64,000 bases of DNA from Parelaphostrongylus tenuis (GCA_019055375.1 JAHQIW010000951.1:28501-92500); one strand, 5' to 3'; shown: positions 1 through 14,567, numbered from the stretch's first letter. Made by a program: numbers and translations. Notes: a model not told the origin generated them from the sequence alone.

Positions 1-1139
1 AAACTTTCATTGTAGGGAGCAATGGTGTGAATAATGGTATTCGCTGAAGTAATCACTCGTAGTCAAAGGAATCCTTCAAATAAATTCATATTCACGATAT
101 AAAATCCTGCTTACGGTCAAAAGCTAATATCTACAGACTATGTATTAGAATTTGACTTCGATGAATTGATCCTCATACAAATAATTTGTTTATCTTTCAT
201 ATATCTAACTTGAAGAAATCTCAAGTTTGTTCGCTGCTTAATTTTTCACTTTTTTTGAATGAAGTGGCTGAGCATCTATTTTGACAGCAGGGTACTCTGA
301 GACCCAATGATATAACCTCTGGTCGAGGCTACCTTAAGTTCCGAGTTCTGTTTCTATCTTAGCATTCCCATGAAAGCTTCAGGAAGATATATGGAGTTTT
401 CGCTGACTGTTCAACACAGCATTCAGATTGGTAACAAATATCTTTAGACATTTATCATATGGAAACCGTACGTTTCTACCGTTGCCACTTGATGAAATCG
501 CAGAACTCACACAACTGATTTTTTCGAGTTGCGGTTTGTGGGCATTTTCGCAGCGTTTCAAGAGTATAACACAAAGTATATTTATTTGTTCAGCAGAATA
601 AATTAGTCGGCCTTCGAAGCGACTGCATATATTCATCCTCCCTCCATTGATATTCTCTGAATCGACGTCATATGATTATATATTCAACAATTTTTAGGCT
701 CTTAAGCTTATTACGCACATATCATCTCCGTTTTTATACGAGGCTGCATTTTTGAGCAGTAGTAAGTTCACTTGCATCATTTTTAGCCCAATAATTTGTC
801 GAGTGAGTCGAGCGGACAGTTGTGGAATTTGAATTCGTCCTTGTCCTTGTCAGCGTAATTTCGGCATTTTCTAGAGAGTCTCTTTAAATCAAAAATAAAA
901 AAAAACATTCAGGCACCATGCGATTACTGTGAGGACACCTACTTTTATTGTTTTTTCCTTCCCGCGAGAATAACCATGAGCAACGTGGTTGCCTTTTCTT
1001 TGGCATATGTGTGCACTTAGAAACTTCATATCAAAAATAGCAAGATTCCTCTCATATCAGTAACCCTGTCGAGAAGTGCACTTGCTCCTTCACATTCTTC
1101 AATTGTTCATTGGAGTTTACTTACCGAAATGTGTCGCAC
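1..1139. other. No gene seen
   Basis: AT-rich sequence. A short - strand frame at 379-636 has no recognisable family and no flanking splice pattern that I trust. Confidence 0.6.
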
Positions 1140-1400
1140 TTTGCTTTCAGCTTGAGTGACCTCGTTGAGAAGTGGGGCTCTCTTCTCTCTTTCACCTGCT
1201 CTACATCTTTTTGAATACTATATATAACAACGTCTTCGGTTAAGATTCGTCATTCAAGGTGCTTCACGAAAAGGCGCTCTTAACAAATAAAAAGTAAAAA
1301 GTTGAACCTTTACGAATCGAATTGCCGCATTTTCTTTCAGCTTGAGTGACTTCGTTGAGAAGTATAACTCTCTTCTCTCTTTCAACTGCTCTACATCGCA
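1140..1400. repeat. Direct repeat, 190-base spacing
   Basis: Bases 1143-1207 and 1333-1397 share about 65 bases, beginning CTTTCAGCTTGAGTGAC and ending CTGCTCTACATC. They differ at a few sites. The repeat starts with an acceptor-like CTTTCAG, but no coding frame follows. Confidence 0.7.
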
Positions 1401-2134
1401 GTTCAATATTCAGTGACACTTCGTGCCAGAAATGAAACAATTAGGGGAGATCCCACCCCGTTTCTCACGCATGTGTTGGGCAATTATCACGTGGTAGTGG
1501 CCTCTTGATTGTAGTTTGGGCCTAGTGTTCCATACAAGAATCATCTTCATAGGTAACGGAATGCTTCCAAGGCATGTTCCAAACAGATTTTAAAAAAATT
1601 ATAGCAAATGAATTTTTGGAATAAGTTTTTTTTGATTCCTCGAAAAAGTAGAAAGTCAGAAACTGGGTTCTTCTTGCATAATCTAAAGATTTGTTTAAAG
1701 GCATACTTTACTTGCAGTTTTTTCCCGAATGTTTAGCACAGCTTTTGTTATTTATATTCACTTTTTTGGGCTAATAAAAGATTAAATAATAAAGTTATGA
1801 ATAGACCCTTCATAAATGAAGAGCGTACACATTTTGGTTGGTGTGAAGGCATTTAGTCTGTTTCACATCCAAGGTCCTTTATGTAAATATATAAAAAAAA
1901 GTATACTTGCTAGCGTAAGACCAACTTTCTATCAACTTCGGCGCTGATCCAATAATTCGTCGTTTTGTTGATGAGCAGACGCGAAGTTGTTAATAACAAG
2001 GTTTATACGATACAAAATTAGCCGACGTTACGGCGGTTTCGCCTTCTTCAGCGTTTGGGAAGGTCGTAAAGACATAATAATTTCAGCCAAATACTTTCGT
2101 AACATCATGTAAAAGGCTTTTTTTTCGCTTGTAG

Positions 2135-2410
2135 AGCAGTCAGAGGGGCGCATGAGCGCAATGATTGGAGATGCCCTGCGTCGATGGTTCGATCTCGCGC
2201 TTATAGCTCACCAAGGTGGGAGAATTGGTGCCAGACTTGTCTAGGAGAATGTCAGCACTGATTTGGCATTTCGATGAATTACCACTAGTCATTTCAAGAA
2301 CCAGATATGCATTCAATCACCTCAAATGGAAATAAAAATTGATGGCGAATGCATGGCGCATCCTTCAGGGATCGTTCACCGCCGAGAACTTTATCCTTCA
2401 TTCTTTATAA
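2135..2410 (+). repeat. tRNA-derived SINE, type 1
   Basis: A tRNA-like head with a B box (GGTTCGATCTC at 2189) is followed by a conserved body: GTGCCAGACTTGTCTAGGA, CAGCACTGAT, CCAGATATGCATTCAATCAC, CTCAAA and a tail near AACTTTATCCTTC. The body recurs in seven other places in this window, so it is a dispersed Pol III-type family. Confidence 0.72.
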
Positions 2411-5069
2411 TAGTCAGCTTCTTCCAAAACTGATTTGTTCTTTTATGATTCTTCCAGTGGTGATCGAAAACCACCTGCACAGGGACACTGCACATGCATG
2501 GGTTAAGAAAGTGCTTAGCATCAATCAGAACAAAGCAGCTTGAGGTGTGGCACGAGTTACAAAACGCTCCTTCTTCCTGTTGGTTTGGATCTTTCGAAAA
2601 TTATCTAGAGTAGCTCCAGAGTTTCTCGTATGAGTGTTTCAAATTCCCGTGTGATTACATTGACTTCTACCTCGAAGTTTTCTCTGTTATGTGCTCTGTG
2701 CGTGTTTAGTGGAGTGCTTTATTTGACTGTGAATTTTCTAATCAGGTACTCATTTTAGCGAATGCCGGCTAATCCTCTTGTCTCGCTAATAAAATAGTCC
2801 TCACAAACTTTAGGAGAGATTAGTTACACCTAGCCAAATTTATCCTATCCTCTTCTCTACCATTAAACAAATTGTGCGCATTTGCGTTCCGCATAGTCGG
2901 TCATACGATCGGTTACGAACCAGTTGGCTTCTGTACTCGCTGGTTTTTCAATCACTGCTGCCGTCTTTGAAACCGGTCCCTTTCAAGCAACGTTGTGGTT
3001 GTGCCTATTTGATTAAATATGCAGTAGACGACAAGTTTTGCATTTTTTTTGAACGAATATTTCACATTCTTCAAACACTATCTCGGGAAAGACTTTAGCT
3101 CCGCTTCTCAAGAGCGCAAAATGTGGCATGCGGCTGGCTGGAGGGCTAATAAAATCAAAGCTATATCCGAATGGGTGACACGAGTGCAACGGTTTAGAAA
3201 CGCGCGCTCCCGGATAGAGTGAGATGTGAGTTCGAGTCTCAGCTGACATGAAAGTTTTGCACATCACTCTGCATCACTGGGTATATTTGTAATCATAACA
3301 CCAGAAAAAAAACGGTTAATCAAAGATTTCTATTTGATCATTCGGGACAAAAGCTCTTAGGCTATCAGTCGAACAGTTGGTGATGAGAACGGAAAATTTA
3401 CAGTAACGTATTTTTAGATAGATGCTGAGATAACATAGAAGCGTTTTTGGAGATACTTCTCTTTATTGTCCATCAATCAATGCTCAAAAGTCAATGCAGA
3501 AAAACTGAACGAGGGAGCGGGTTAGTGTGGCCAACGCATTTGGGTTTAAATCATCAAATACATCTTAATTTCAAAACTGGAATAACCAACATGTTCTATT
3601 CTTATACTCACTAAAAATTGATCAGTTACTGTCCAATGTTGGTCTTGCGTCTACTGATCCACTATCAATCAAGGATAAGACTAGCTGTGAATTAGCTGTG
3701 AAGACGGAACAATGGATACAATAGCACGGTTTTTGATCCAGGAAGTTACCCAGATGTTGAAACACATCTCACCTCATTTTAAGAACAACCTAATGTGCTT
3801 AAATTGTCTACGTTACAAGCTTCCTAACAGCGCATAACTTTTGACGTTAACGTCTTTCATGCAAATGCGCCGAGTGGCTCCGCAATGCAAGCCATCCGCG
3901 TGCTCCTCAGCGAACACAAAAAACAATGCATATATGGCTTCCAGATAGCTCGACATGTACTTTGCATAAATCAGAGAATTAGCAATAGAACAGGGTTCGG
4001 CCTCACATTGTCATTGCGTCTAAGGTGGAAGATCCATCGATTTTCATCATTACCCTATTGCAGATGTATCGATGATTAATTTGTCATCTACTCCACCTAA
4101 GAGTAGATGGACAATTATTTCCTGATGTTCACCAAATACTCAGATTACATAAAATTTAACCGAGAAAAACCGAAAGGAAATTAGCTTCCATTTTTGACCG
4201 CTCAAGTTGACCTAATCGGAAACATCTCCAATACACAGTGGTACAGAAAACTGTGTAAGACAAGCTTACTAGTTCACTACCTTCTCTCCCACTCGTCACC
4301 CACAAGACGTGCATTGTTCTATAGTTTACAGTTTTTTTTTAATGTGTCAAAACACGAGGTATGTTGAAATTTATTTGAACGGCTAACGCAGACCTTTAGA
4401 AAATCAGGTTGTCTACATTCCAGACTGTCATACACCACCATTATTTGAATCGAAAAATCACCAAATCTAGATCCAAATCGCATTAGGAGCGAAAAAAACG
4501 AACTAAGCACGGTAATAAAACGCTGTTCAAATAGAACCTAACTCATAGAAAACGATGATGAAATACTACTGAATACTCTGAGGCGTTAGATAGTCGCAAC
4601 CACTTTCATGAATGTCTGCGCACAACGAAAAACTTCATGATATTCCGTGACGGTAAAGGCGATGATTACATGAGTATGGGACCAGTTCACTTAGTCTTTT
4701 GAAGCATGTGGCGCCAAATACTCCGGTATGGGTAAGCCACTCGTGTCCATATGAAGGAACACCTAATGGGCGTAATAAAGAGTAAATCGAGCACCCAATT
4801 AAGCACGCATAGGACACAGACACATAATGGGGAAGATTTTGAAGTGGAAGTAGGACCTTACCTCATAGAGCTCTTCAAGCATTGTGGATTATCCGCAAAT
4901 CCAAACACGAACAGCAAGGAGGAATGCCTCGTTATCACGCGTGATCTAACACAGTAATACGGGGTGAGTAAATAAAAAGTTCTGATAATTTTTTCAGATA
5001 CTTTAATTATAAAAACAGACATTCGAATTTAGTCAATTGAAGGAATAACAACGTTCACTAGACCAACAG
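2411..5069. other. No gene seen, apart from SINE at 3170
   Basis: AT-rich with scattered short frames. None shows codon structure or a motif I recognise. Confidence 0.55.
3170..3290 (+). repeat. tRNA-derived SINE, type 3, diverged
   Basis: GTGAGTTCGAGTCTCAGC (B box) at about 3227 followed by AAAGTTTTGCACATCACTCT, matching the type 3 tail. The A box is weak. Confidence 0.5.
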
Positions 5070-5700
5070 TTATAACAATAAGCAAGAAAGTTTGTAACAA
5101 TTTCTCAAAATTGATTCCCTTGGCTTCTGTACATTTATAAAGCAGCTTGCGAAAATTTTCGACGATGCTCGCTTGCGTTTCCACCGTACTTTCTTCCGAG
5201 CGTGTGTTAAAGCCCTTTCAGACTCGTCCACGGTAGAGTAGCGATTAGCGCGACATTTTACTCCGATATGGACCACGCGAAGCAATCCACTGGGTAGAGA
5301 TTCAGCGAGTCTAACGGCCAAAAGTCCTTGCCCCATAAACTTGGAAAAAGCCCATGATGAATGACAATCGTTGAGTGAACTGGATACGGAAGATCCCAGT
5401 CTTACTGGAACGTCATTATGTCAACGCCATAGTGTCGAGTACTCCAGGGCTCAAGTACGCCTCGTCTTGCTGCTGATAGCTGGCAGCATTGACTTTGCCG
5501 TTTCTGTTGACCAAGACCAACGATGTCTTTCCTGTAGCGCAAATGTCGGCTCAGACCATTATAGAGGTCGGAAAACGACTGCGGCCCATGGTTTTTGCTA
5601 CTGCGGACTTCTGATGACCCTTTGTGAAAAGTCGACATCGATGTTGGCGATTGTGGGGTGGTTCGATCTCAAATATCTTCTCATTTGTAAAAAGCACCCT
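5070..5700 (-). pseudogene. Tc1/mariner-type transposase relic
   Basis: Read backwards with frame changes, the - strand gives QKPWAAVVF, then FWPLDSLNLYPVDCFAWS with a following SISE, resembling the WPxxSPDLNPLDYFAWS segment around the last catalytic residue of Tc1/mariner transposases. The tail KFSQAALYKCTEAKGINFE resembles the family's C-terminal end. In-frame stops interrupt it. The family is likely, the exact clade uncertain. Confidence 0.6.
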
Positions 5701-6000
5701 TGACACACAAGCAACATTTCATCATATCAATCTCGTGTTCTGACTTATCAAGAAAAAACTGTGAGCTGCAAAGTACAACATTTGAAGCCAAAAGTTAATA
5801 ATTTCACACAAAAATCTGGAAACATCGCGAAGAAAAGCTCTCGAGAACGTATAGTGGCGGTTCAAGTCCTTGACACAGAAACACCGCGTTCCAAGTTTCA
5901 CTCTTGTCTCAGCACTTTTGTGGTTATATTGATGTCGTACCATCCCGTTAAAATTGAAATTAGGTTTAAATGGTAATTTGAAAGAGGCTATTTATTGTAT

Positions 6001-6300
6001 GGAATAAAAAGGATGAATCTCTCGACGTTGATCAAATTCTGATGGAGCGCCATACATTCGTGTTCATCAAGCATCATATGAGGTGACTGAATGCATATGT
6101 GGCTTTTAGAACGAGTCAGAATAGCCTATCAATGTATCGCCAGTGCTGCTATCCTGCCAGAGAAGCCTAATACCAATTAACCGACCTCGGAGGGATGGAA
6201 GGATTGATGAGCCTTGAGCGCGGGATCGAACCATTGACCGTTGACTGATCGACCAAGTGTGCATTGCAGAACACCTCTCACTACTACGCCACACGCACCC
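6001..6300 (-). repeat. tRNA-derived SINE, type 1
   Basis: On the - strand the head reads GGGTGCGTGTGGCGTAGTAG (A box) and, about 60 bases on, GGTTCGATCCCGCGC (B box). The body and GCATTCAGTCACCTCA end follow. The B box is one of the best preserved in the window. Confidence 0.75.
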
Positions 6301-7894
6301 TATTCACTACGCTAGCAGGGAGTTCATGTTTTTTAATATTATCCTTTTTATTTTTATTTTTATATATTTATCCAAATGTTATATTCTGAATATATGAAAA
6401 TACTTGACTGAGTGAATTGCTTGTCACATAAACCTTTCCAGGTTCTCAAGAAGATGAAACCGACGGTACGTCAACCAATACTGTATCAAATATATCTTTT
6501 GTTAACAACCCTTTCTCTACTCACCAAAGAAATACTGAGTTTTTTGATCTATGCCGAAGTTAACAGAATGTCGGTCTTGGGAATAACGAGCTAATTTTTC
6601 ACATACTTACATTGATAACTCTGTATGAAAAGCAGATCAAATACCTCCGCATACCTGTAATGTGTTAGCTCTTCACTTATAACTTTATAATAGGTCATTA
6701 CTTAATTTTATTATCAATCCATTAGCTTTATAAATGTAAATATCAATGGAAATAACTGTAGTAAACATTTTAGAAAAGTACTGAAAACAAGGTTTACCCC
6801 AAGCCAAGTTATTCAACCTATGCAAAAAGGAACCGTAAACTTTTATTTGTTTTTGCGGAAGCAGAAAAAGAAATATTGGAAGTAAGTTGAGGAATGTCAA
6901 AATTCTTTGCCTTTCGATGAAATTTTCTAGCTACCATAATCTCAGGTAAGTTTTCCTTGGAGCATTTATCTAAATGATACACAGTCATTTTCGTGAGCTT
7001 TTTGGATAGTTTGTGCACTTTGTTCTCTATGGCGCAAATCTGCTTTCAAAGACGAATAGTAGTTTTCTTTGAAAGTTTTTCATGCAACTCGAACATTACT
7101 GGCACTATGCGAACGGCAGCATCTTACTGGCTTTGGCCGGCATTCACTAACAAATCCCTCTCATGTGTCAATGTCATCCTCGCCGTCGTCGTCATCATCG
7201 TTGTTCACTTCGGAATCCATCTTCCATAGGATCATTAGCGTTCGTAATCCTTCATGTACTTCCCGATCGGAGCCCGATGTGGTCAAATCCGTGTGTGTTC
7301 CCGTCCCTTGAAACGCGGCGAACACATGAATGATCGGAGGGGTCGTCATATGTGTTCCCGGAATCAGATTGCGATCTATTATTGTCGACCTTCCCTTCCC
7401 TTCACTGCAACATCACTCGTTTCACTATTGTCATCCGTTCTGTCTGTGAATCTCCACAAATCGGGCGATGATCGTTTCGCATCATCTTCACACCTGTACT
7501 ACCACCGCCATCACCACTCATATCTCTTTCCAGATCTCCATACGGGAACATAATTTATCATGTCATATTCATCTGATCAACGAATTGTACGCAGAGGACA
7601 GTACAATCTGTACTTAATCGGGTATCGAAACCAGAAACTTTCAATTATTCAATTCAAATTGCAACCAGAACAAATAAATGTAAAAGAAAAAAAAAATGCC
7701 GGAAATTATATGTACAGTTTACGCTAAAGAGAAACACGAGCGAAAAAAAAGCATCGTTTACTCTGAAGTTATGGAGGTTGGATAAAAGGCTAGGGAACTC
7801 TTCCTTATTTTGGTACAATCCATTCATCTTCCACAAAGGTCTCCAAACACTTCACATGTTGCATCAACTGCTGCTTGTGGATTTCGCCTTTTTA
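6301..7894. other. No supported gene; slightly GC-richer block at 7030-7550
   Basis: The 7030-7550 block carries overlapping frames on both strands, including an Asp-rich one on - (DDDDDGEDDIDT, from a CATCGTCGTC-like repeat). The mirrored frames argue for simple repeat content rather than coding. Confidence 0.5.
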
Positions 7895-8080
7895 TCATTG
7901 TCGTAGATGCTGTGCGAGACAATTCTCCCTGCAGTCCAGTCCTAAAAGTAGCCGAGCTAAGGCGTTCCTAGGCGTCCAGTTAAATGATTGCAAGAGTGTT
8001 GGGGTAGGGGCTCGAACTAGCGTCTTGCTAATCACTCTGCTTCCTAATGCACTGCATCACTAACCACTGCATTACGCGCC
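7895..8080 (-). repeat. tRNA-derived SINE, type 2, diverged
   Basis: GGCGCGTAATGCAGTGGTTA (A box) and CTAGTTCGAGCCCC (B box) on the - strand, then a body with GGCGTTCCTAGGCG-like sequence (+ strand) in the order of the 29020 copy. Confidence 0.55.
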
Positions 8081-11000
8081 TTGGGCTATAAAGTAGTAGA
8101 TTCAGCGCACAATGTGTAACGTAAAGCTGGATTTTGAAAACTACTCTGTTGCTTTTTATTGAAAAATTCTTTGAACGAGATTCTTTGTGACAAAGTCAGA
8201 TCTATTTTCCTTTGTTTCCTTGTTCTTCGTAAAAATGACGCTAAGCAGAGAGAATTAATTGTAGAAGTAACGAATGAATTTATCTGTTAGACCATTCTCT
8301 TAGTCATCATCCAGCTTAACTTATTTTACCACCAGCCCACCTTGATCATTGCGTGTTTGTCCTCTTCTCTGTCTTGAGGCATTTCCTGTGCCTGCCACGA
8401 ACAGCCTCTCAATGGATTGCGAGGCGAATGTAAGTGGTGCTTCTCATCGGACGACGGCGATAGCAACGTCAGTTCACACCGACTTTACTAGTCATTATCG
8501 ATCGTAAAGGCTTCCTTATTTTCTGTATTTTGCCTTTATTTTTCCTTAATTCGTCTACTAGCAGACGTTGCCTTGTTCGTCTCTATATCTTTCCGATTAC
8601 TTCCCTTCACTGACGTGAGGATTCGCCCGAGTATTTACGGATATCTGACAAAGAAAATTGCTCTTTTATCAGTGATTTAAGACTACATTGACTGTGAAAT
8701 GACGTACCGTTTTTTCTTCTATTACGCTAAAAAGTAGATATTTAGATTAAAAAAAATCTAATTTTCATTACTCGTCCAATTTTTCCTCTATACCAAATTT
8801 AGCAATAATAGAACAACATATTCATTCAAGAGCTATGTAAGTTTTCAGTTCGAAAATGTTTCAGTGAACGATCGCAATGTTGCATCGTTTTTTTTGCCAC
8901 ATTTAATCCGAAATAAAACAAAAGAAGGAAGAAAGTGGGAAGAGAAAATGACCGGTAGTCAAACTCATGCTTGCTTTTTTTCTATTGTGCGCGATGGACG
9001 AGTTTAACGAGATTTTATTGAACGTCTAACAAGTTGTATCGCATGTTCTTAACATCATTAGTTGAAAGTGCTCCATAATCCAAGTTACAAGCAACATTAT
9101 CGATTCCATTTTATGTTATTGTGCATAATTTCTCTGCTCAGAAAGGAGTTCAGTCATTCATTTATCATATCTCGGGAAAATGAATTAACAATTAAGAAGA
9201 ACAAGGGCAAAAGTTGATTGAGAACGAAAGTTACGGCAAATTTTACACTACAATGTTCAAGTTCAATGACACTTAGATAGACGTTCGCAAAGTTGTATCG
9301 AATGTTTGAGTGGTCATTTTTACTTATTGGTTTTTTTTTATTTCACACGGACCATCATCACACTTTTGAATTCCAGCATTTCTTGCAACCGATCCGTTAC
9401 GTTGCATTCATCCTACACAATGGTCTTCAAACATTTTGCATGACATTTCGGATGCTGATTGAGGATTTTGTCGTTTTATGGATGCCGTAGAATGCTGGTA
9501 GAGACAATATTCTTTGTAATATTGGCTGTAGGCGCTGAGCTCAGGCGATCCCATGCCATTAGCCAGTTTATTGCCACTAGTTGAAAATAGTGCTGAAGTT
9601 TGAGATTAGGCAATTATCATCGCTTGCATTTTATTTATGTGTGTATGATTCAGTGATTTTCGTACGTTGGAAAAGAAAAGAATGAATGACATAAGTGCAG
9701 TAAATGATTAAGAATGAGGGTTATAATGCACTTTGCCTCGTTAAGCGTGATGTTTCAGTTCAACGACTTTCAGTATACGTTAAAAAATTGCATCGTACGT
9801 TCCTCTCATCGTTCCAACGGCTGACAAAGCTTCAAGTTTGACTGTCGTTATCGTTTCTATTGTTTTTCAATGTGCACCTCAATCGTGGGAAACAGATCTC
9901 ATGCAATGTAGTCTAACTGGAATTTTTAAGTCCTTCAGAGGTCTGATATGGCATTTCGAGTGGTATACGTGCGTTTCGGCGTACCTCTCGCGCACCCCAT
10001 CAGGCACCACTTGCCCTAAGGTTCTGCTCCTAGAACAAATAGTAGCGGAGCTGAAGATGTATCAGTCCAGACGAAGTGTAAAGATCACTTGATGCTGCGG
10101 TCTAGACTCATTTTCAGTCTATGTCTTACGGCTGGTAACAACGCATATAGCGATACTTTTAGATGTACTGTGTTTGTGAGGTGATTCAATATGGTCTTAT
10201 AGTAAAATCAGATTAGACAACCATAACATTAAGTGGCCTTTTCTTTTCGTCTAGATTTATACATCTTTGGCGCCGCTACTAATGGCTGTGGAAATGAGTC
10301 GTGAAGCATGTAGTACTGAAGAGGCGTGCAAGTAACGCCGAACCTACGTATACCGCTCAAAAGCTATACTGGATCTCTGAAAGACTTTAAACAAATCTTC
10401 AGGTCTCATAGTTGATTGGAAGGTATCACTAGACGTCGTGGAAAAGAAGGAAAATAAAACGAGAAAGGGCTAGAAATGGCTAGAAATGATGGTAGTGGTT
10501 TGTTCTGTAGAGATGATGTTTACTGATAATCGATCAACAATAGTATCGCCAGTAGATGGTATGGTGTGCGATGATGTTAGCTTTTGGCTTAGAATGACAC
10601 AGCATCGGCGCTACAATCGCCTTCTATGGGCAAGTGATTTTTATGTGAGTTTGGCGCCTAGACGCCGTCGCACTTCTTTTTGGCAGATGTCGTCCGTTTT
10701 CTATTCAGACATCTATCAGAGAAACATCTGTTCCTTCATTCATTCCTATTTCGATTTCGATTCCGATTACGCATTCACTTTCTCATCGTTCGGATAGAAA
10801 GCTCACAAAAACACAATAGCAGCGTATCGATTCAACTAATGACAAAAGTGGTTATTCATTCTTTGTTCGATCTTCTAAGGAGTTTGAAATAGTAAAGAAA
10901 AAGAACTCTATCAAGCATCAAGTCCATCGTCTTTTTTTTGCTGCTTCTTCATTAGTTTCATCAATTCAATGATCTTCACAGTTTTTCATTTTTATTTCAT

Positions 11001-14000
11001 TCATAGTTTTTAAAACATCTTTTTCGAATCGTACCAGTACTGAATTTCCAGAATGCGTTATTGGCTGAGATTTGAGTGAATTGGTTAAGATCTAAATATC
11101 ACAACGATTAGAAGAGTCTCATGGACATCGTGGACATCGTAACGGAATAGGAGCGTATCCATTCTAGTCCAATAACTCGAATGAAAATCCATTATGTAAT
11201 GGAACAGAATGACGTCATTACTTTGGAACATTTTGGTTCATGTAGAACATTTCAGTGATGATAAGGAGGAAGAAGAAGAACTTTATCCTCCCATTATTTC
11301 CACCATATTCTTGATTTTTTTCCATTTATTTTTTTATTTGTTTGTTTTTCCCGCTCACCCCATCTCATTGTAATCGTTTCATGTAGTTTTTTTTTGCCTT
11401 GTCACTAGACAGCTTCCTACCAGTTATTTCCATTTCAAAAGCTTACCCTTTGTGCTTCATTGCACTTGCAATATTTACACTTCTCTGCTATACCAAATGT
11501 CTACGTGATTCTCATTCATTCGTTTCTTTCTCATCTTCCTAATTCATTTCGCACAAATTTTTCGCTCATGTCGTAGTTATCATTTTTCAAGGTAATATCT
11601 ATTCGAAATGTAAGGTTAATGTGCTTGTCTGAAGAACTGGAGAAAAAACGAATTTCTTTGAAATACGAATTTATAACTTTCTTTTCTGCCCAATTTATTT
11701 TTAATGGAAGGCTACCGTCTGACATATGCTTTGCTCTATCCTCTAGTTCAGATTTGATTAGGCAGAAGATAAAATTAGGATTGTTGGATTTCGTTGGCAG
11801 GTCATTGCTGATAGCCATCGAATGGGTTAAAACACGGCAACGAGAAAGAGGCTGAACGACAGTTTCGATGACGGAGGATAAATTCAATGAGCCTCAGGAA
11901 AGGGTAATCACGGGTTCAAAGCAACCTCGGGTTCCTAGTTTTACTTGATTTCAAAAATCTTGTGGTTATATATTTGACATCTTTGAAGTAACTGAAGCGC
12001 CTTTGAAAAGGTGAATTGGAATTCAAGCAAATCTTGACAAATGGCCTTTATTTTTGAGCAGTTTGAGTTCCGAATAGTAAGTCTTTTTATTTCGAACCTA
12101 CTGGTGGTTCGAAGTGAATTGATATCTATCTTAAGTAGGTGATTTAAGAGGACCGTTCGCTGGGACCACTGTGGTCGAGTTCTAATGAAAAGGTTCTCCT
12201 TTTTTAGAAAGCAAATGGTTCATTTGTGTGATTTCTACCGCGAATCTTTTAATATTCAAGTGTTTGAGCTCAAGTGATTTTTTTTTCAAGTGATCTCGTC
12301 ATTTTCAGTCGTTTTGCTCTTCGCGGAATACATTGCAAAGCTTTCGATCTGCTCGTGGTTGTGAGATTATTCGTAGTCCATCGTTATTCCAGTTGATGGA
12401 TTACGCAGACGACCATGAAATATGATTATGTGCACTTTCTTTTTCCACATTCGTTGACTTTACACGTTGAATTTGCACAACTAGCTGGATTTCTCCACGA
12501 GTTTTATATTGATGAATTCGCCGGAAAACTCGTCCACTTTCGTGTTGTTGGTCGTGAATAGCACAACAAATTGTGCCAGATGTCCGTATTTTGAGTAGCT
12601 GCGTGTGTGGATCGATTAATGGAACACATATGTAAGCTTCTTTTTCATCATATCCTCTCAGTAACAATGACCAACCACTTGACCAATATCAAGTGTCTTT
12701 TTCAAGCGACAAATGCTAGGGTTATGGTGGTGGACATCATACGGGTTGTGTTTGATTATGTAGTGAATCCTGAAAGAAACTCGTCTATTCATCGGAAGAA
12801 AACGAATTTATACTTCGCCAAGATGTGATCGTTCAAGAGCATTTTTTTCCCAGATTTTAGTTCTATTGAATTGGATCCTGTTTGGTTACAATAACGTTTC
12901 TTACGAGATGTTCAACTGAAAGTCTTCTTTTTATAGTTTTATCAATTTCGCCAACACCTTCTTTATTGCATCAGATAGTTCAGAAAATCGTACCAAGCAT
13001 TTGCTTTTTATATTAAATAAATAATAATTACTATAATCTTGCCGATAATCTTCGAAAGAGTTTGGCTCTCACTAGCGGTGTCTCGAACTGAAATCCTCTC
13101 TCTTAGAAAACTTGACTAACATTTCAGCTTTAATTATCAGAATGTCCCTTCATAACTTCATAGCAGAACTATGAAACGAAAACACATTTAGTTCCTATAG
13201 AACGATAGAAGAAAGTCTCTTTCACATATCCATTTATTTATAATACAAAAAGCCTAAAAATTCTTCCAGAACGAAGAAAAAATTTCTAATTAAATAACGA
13301 AAAATGCGCTCGCTTGAGTCACGCTTCCCAAGGCGATTTCAACTGCCGTCTCTAAAGGGCGCAATTTTCGTTTTTGTTTCAGTTTATTCCTCTATTTCGG
13401 TAAAAATTTCCAAGAATTCTATCGATATTCTGGTACATTAGGTTTTTCCCTATATGATCACATTCTTCTGGTCTATATATTTTTGAACAAGAAACGTAAT
13501 ACTTTCTCGCTTCAAAGAACTGTTTTCAAAAATCAAGCTCATTTTCATAGTCACCGTTTTGAAGCATGAATATGTACCCTAGTGAAAAGTTATCTACAAT
13601 CGCTAGCCGGACAAAAAATGCGCGCCGAAGGTGACGTAATCTTATCCTCATTGCTACAGCGCAATACCTTTGGTTTTACAAAAACCGATTGTAGTATCGC
13701 AATCGCCAAGACTTAAGATATCAAACGATTACCAAAGGCCTAGAGAAAAAAAAAAACGAAAAGGACTTCGTCTCAAACAGGTTAACCTATATGGTGATTG
13801 TAAGTATTTACCCACCACGGAACTGATCGATGGTGGACAAATAGGCATTGAACCTCTGTTAAGCCAATTCCATCGTTAATATCACAAATCTAACTTTCCG
13901 TCAGCTGCTTAATTTACCTTTCAAAAAGAAGGGTACGTTGTGAATATTGTTAAAAATGGTGAGATAAAAGCACAACTTGGAGCGTGACATTCTGAGTTAT

Positions 14001-14567
14001 GGACTCAGGCCGCGCCTATGCCTTTATGGGCACCGTGCTGTGGCATGGCACCATCAAGGTCCGCATTCTTCGCTTCTCTTAGCCACACTCGCTTTGCTCC
14101 AAGTGTTTTTCACATCGTACCTTGCCGTTGAATACAAATTAGGTTCTACATGAAAAACTGAAAATGTGACTTCAAGTTTTTTCCTGAGAGAAGCTTAGTT
14201 CCTACTACTCTTGACCCAAAAGTGTATAGCTGAAATCTGACATGGGAAAGGTCCCCCACAACTCTTTTGCACTTGAATCAGTCCTGACGAAATATGGGCT
14301 GTTTGTTCCACTGCAACGATCCCGATTTGCACGAGGTGCAGAAAGTCATTATTTCAGTTTAATCTGCGACTACATGTTCGCTGTCAGCCCTTATTCCCAT
14401 CTTCTACTCTTATCTGCCATCTGGGCACACCATGTCGTCTTGTAACACCTAACCGTCTCAAGATCTCTCACATAACTGAGATCCTTTCGCTATATTCACT
14501 TGTAATGCGTGGGAACACGACTTGTATCCTCTTCTTTCTTGCTGAATTCTGTCAAACTATTTTGATA
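8081..14567. other. 6.5 kb without a supported gene
   Basis: Short frames on both strands only, none with family motifs or matching exon junctions. A type 2 SINE scrap (GATGCCGTAGAATGCTGG) lies at 9480-9560. The region could be intergenic or part of a long intron. Confidence 0.55.

Noticed and set aside
2020..2065. Hammerhead-like CTGAAGAAGGCGAAAC on the - strand
   Set aside because: Between CTGAAGA and GAAA only four bases remain, too few for stem II. It reads better as a plain hairpin (GGCGAAACCGCC) from another repeat.
6178..6300. tRNA genes, suggested by good B boxes here and at 53895 and 29385
   Set aside because: No acceptor-stem pairing or anticodon arm could be formed, and the same bodies are dispersed in many copies, so these are SINEs.
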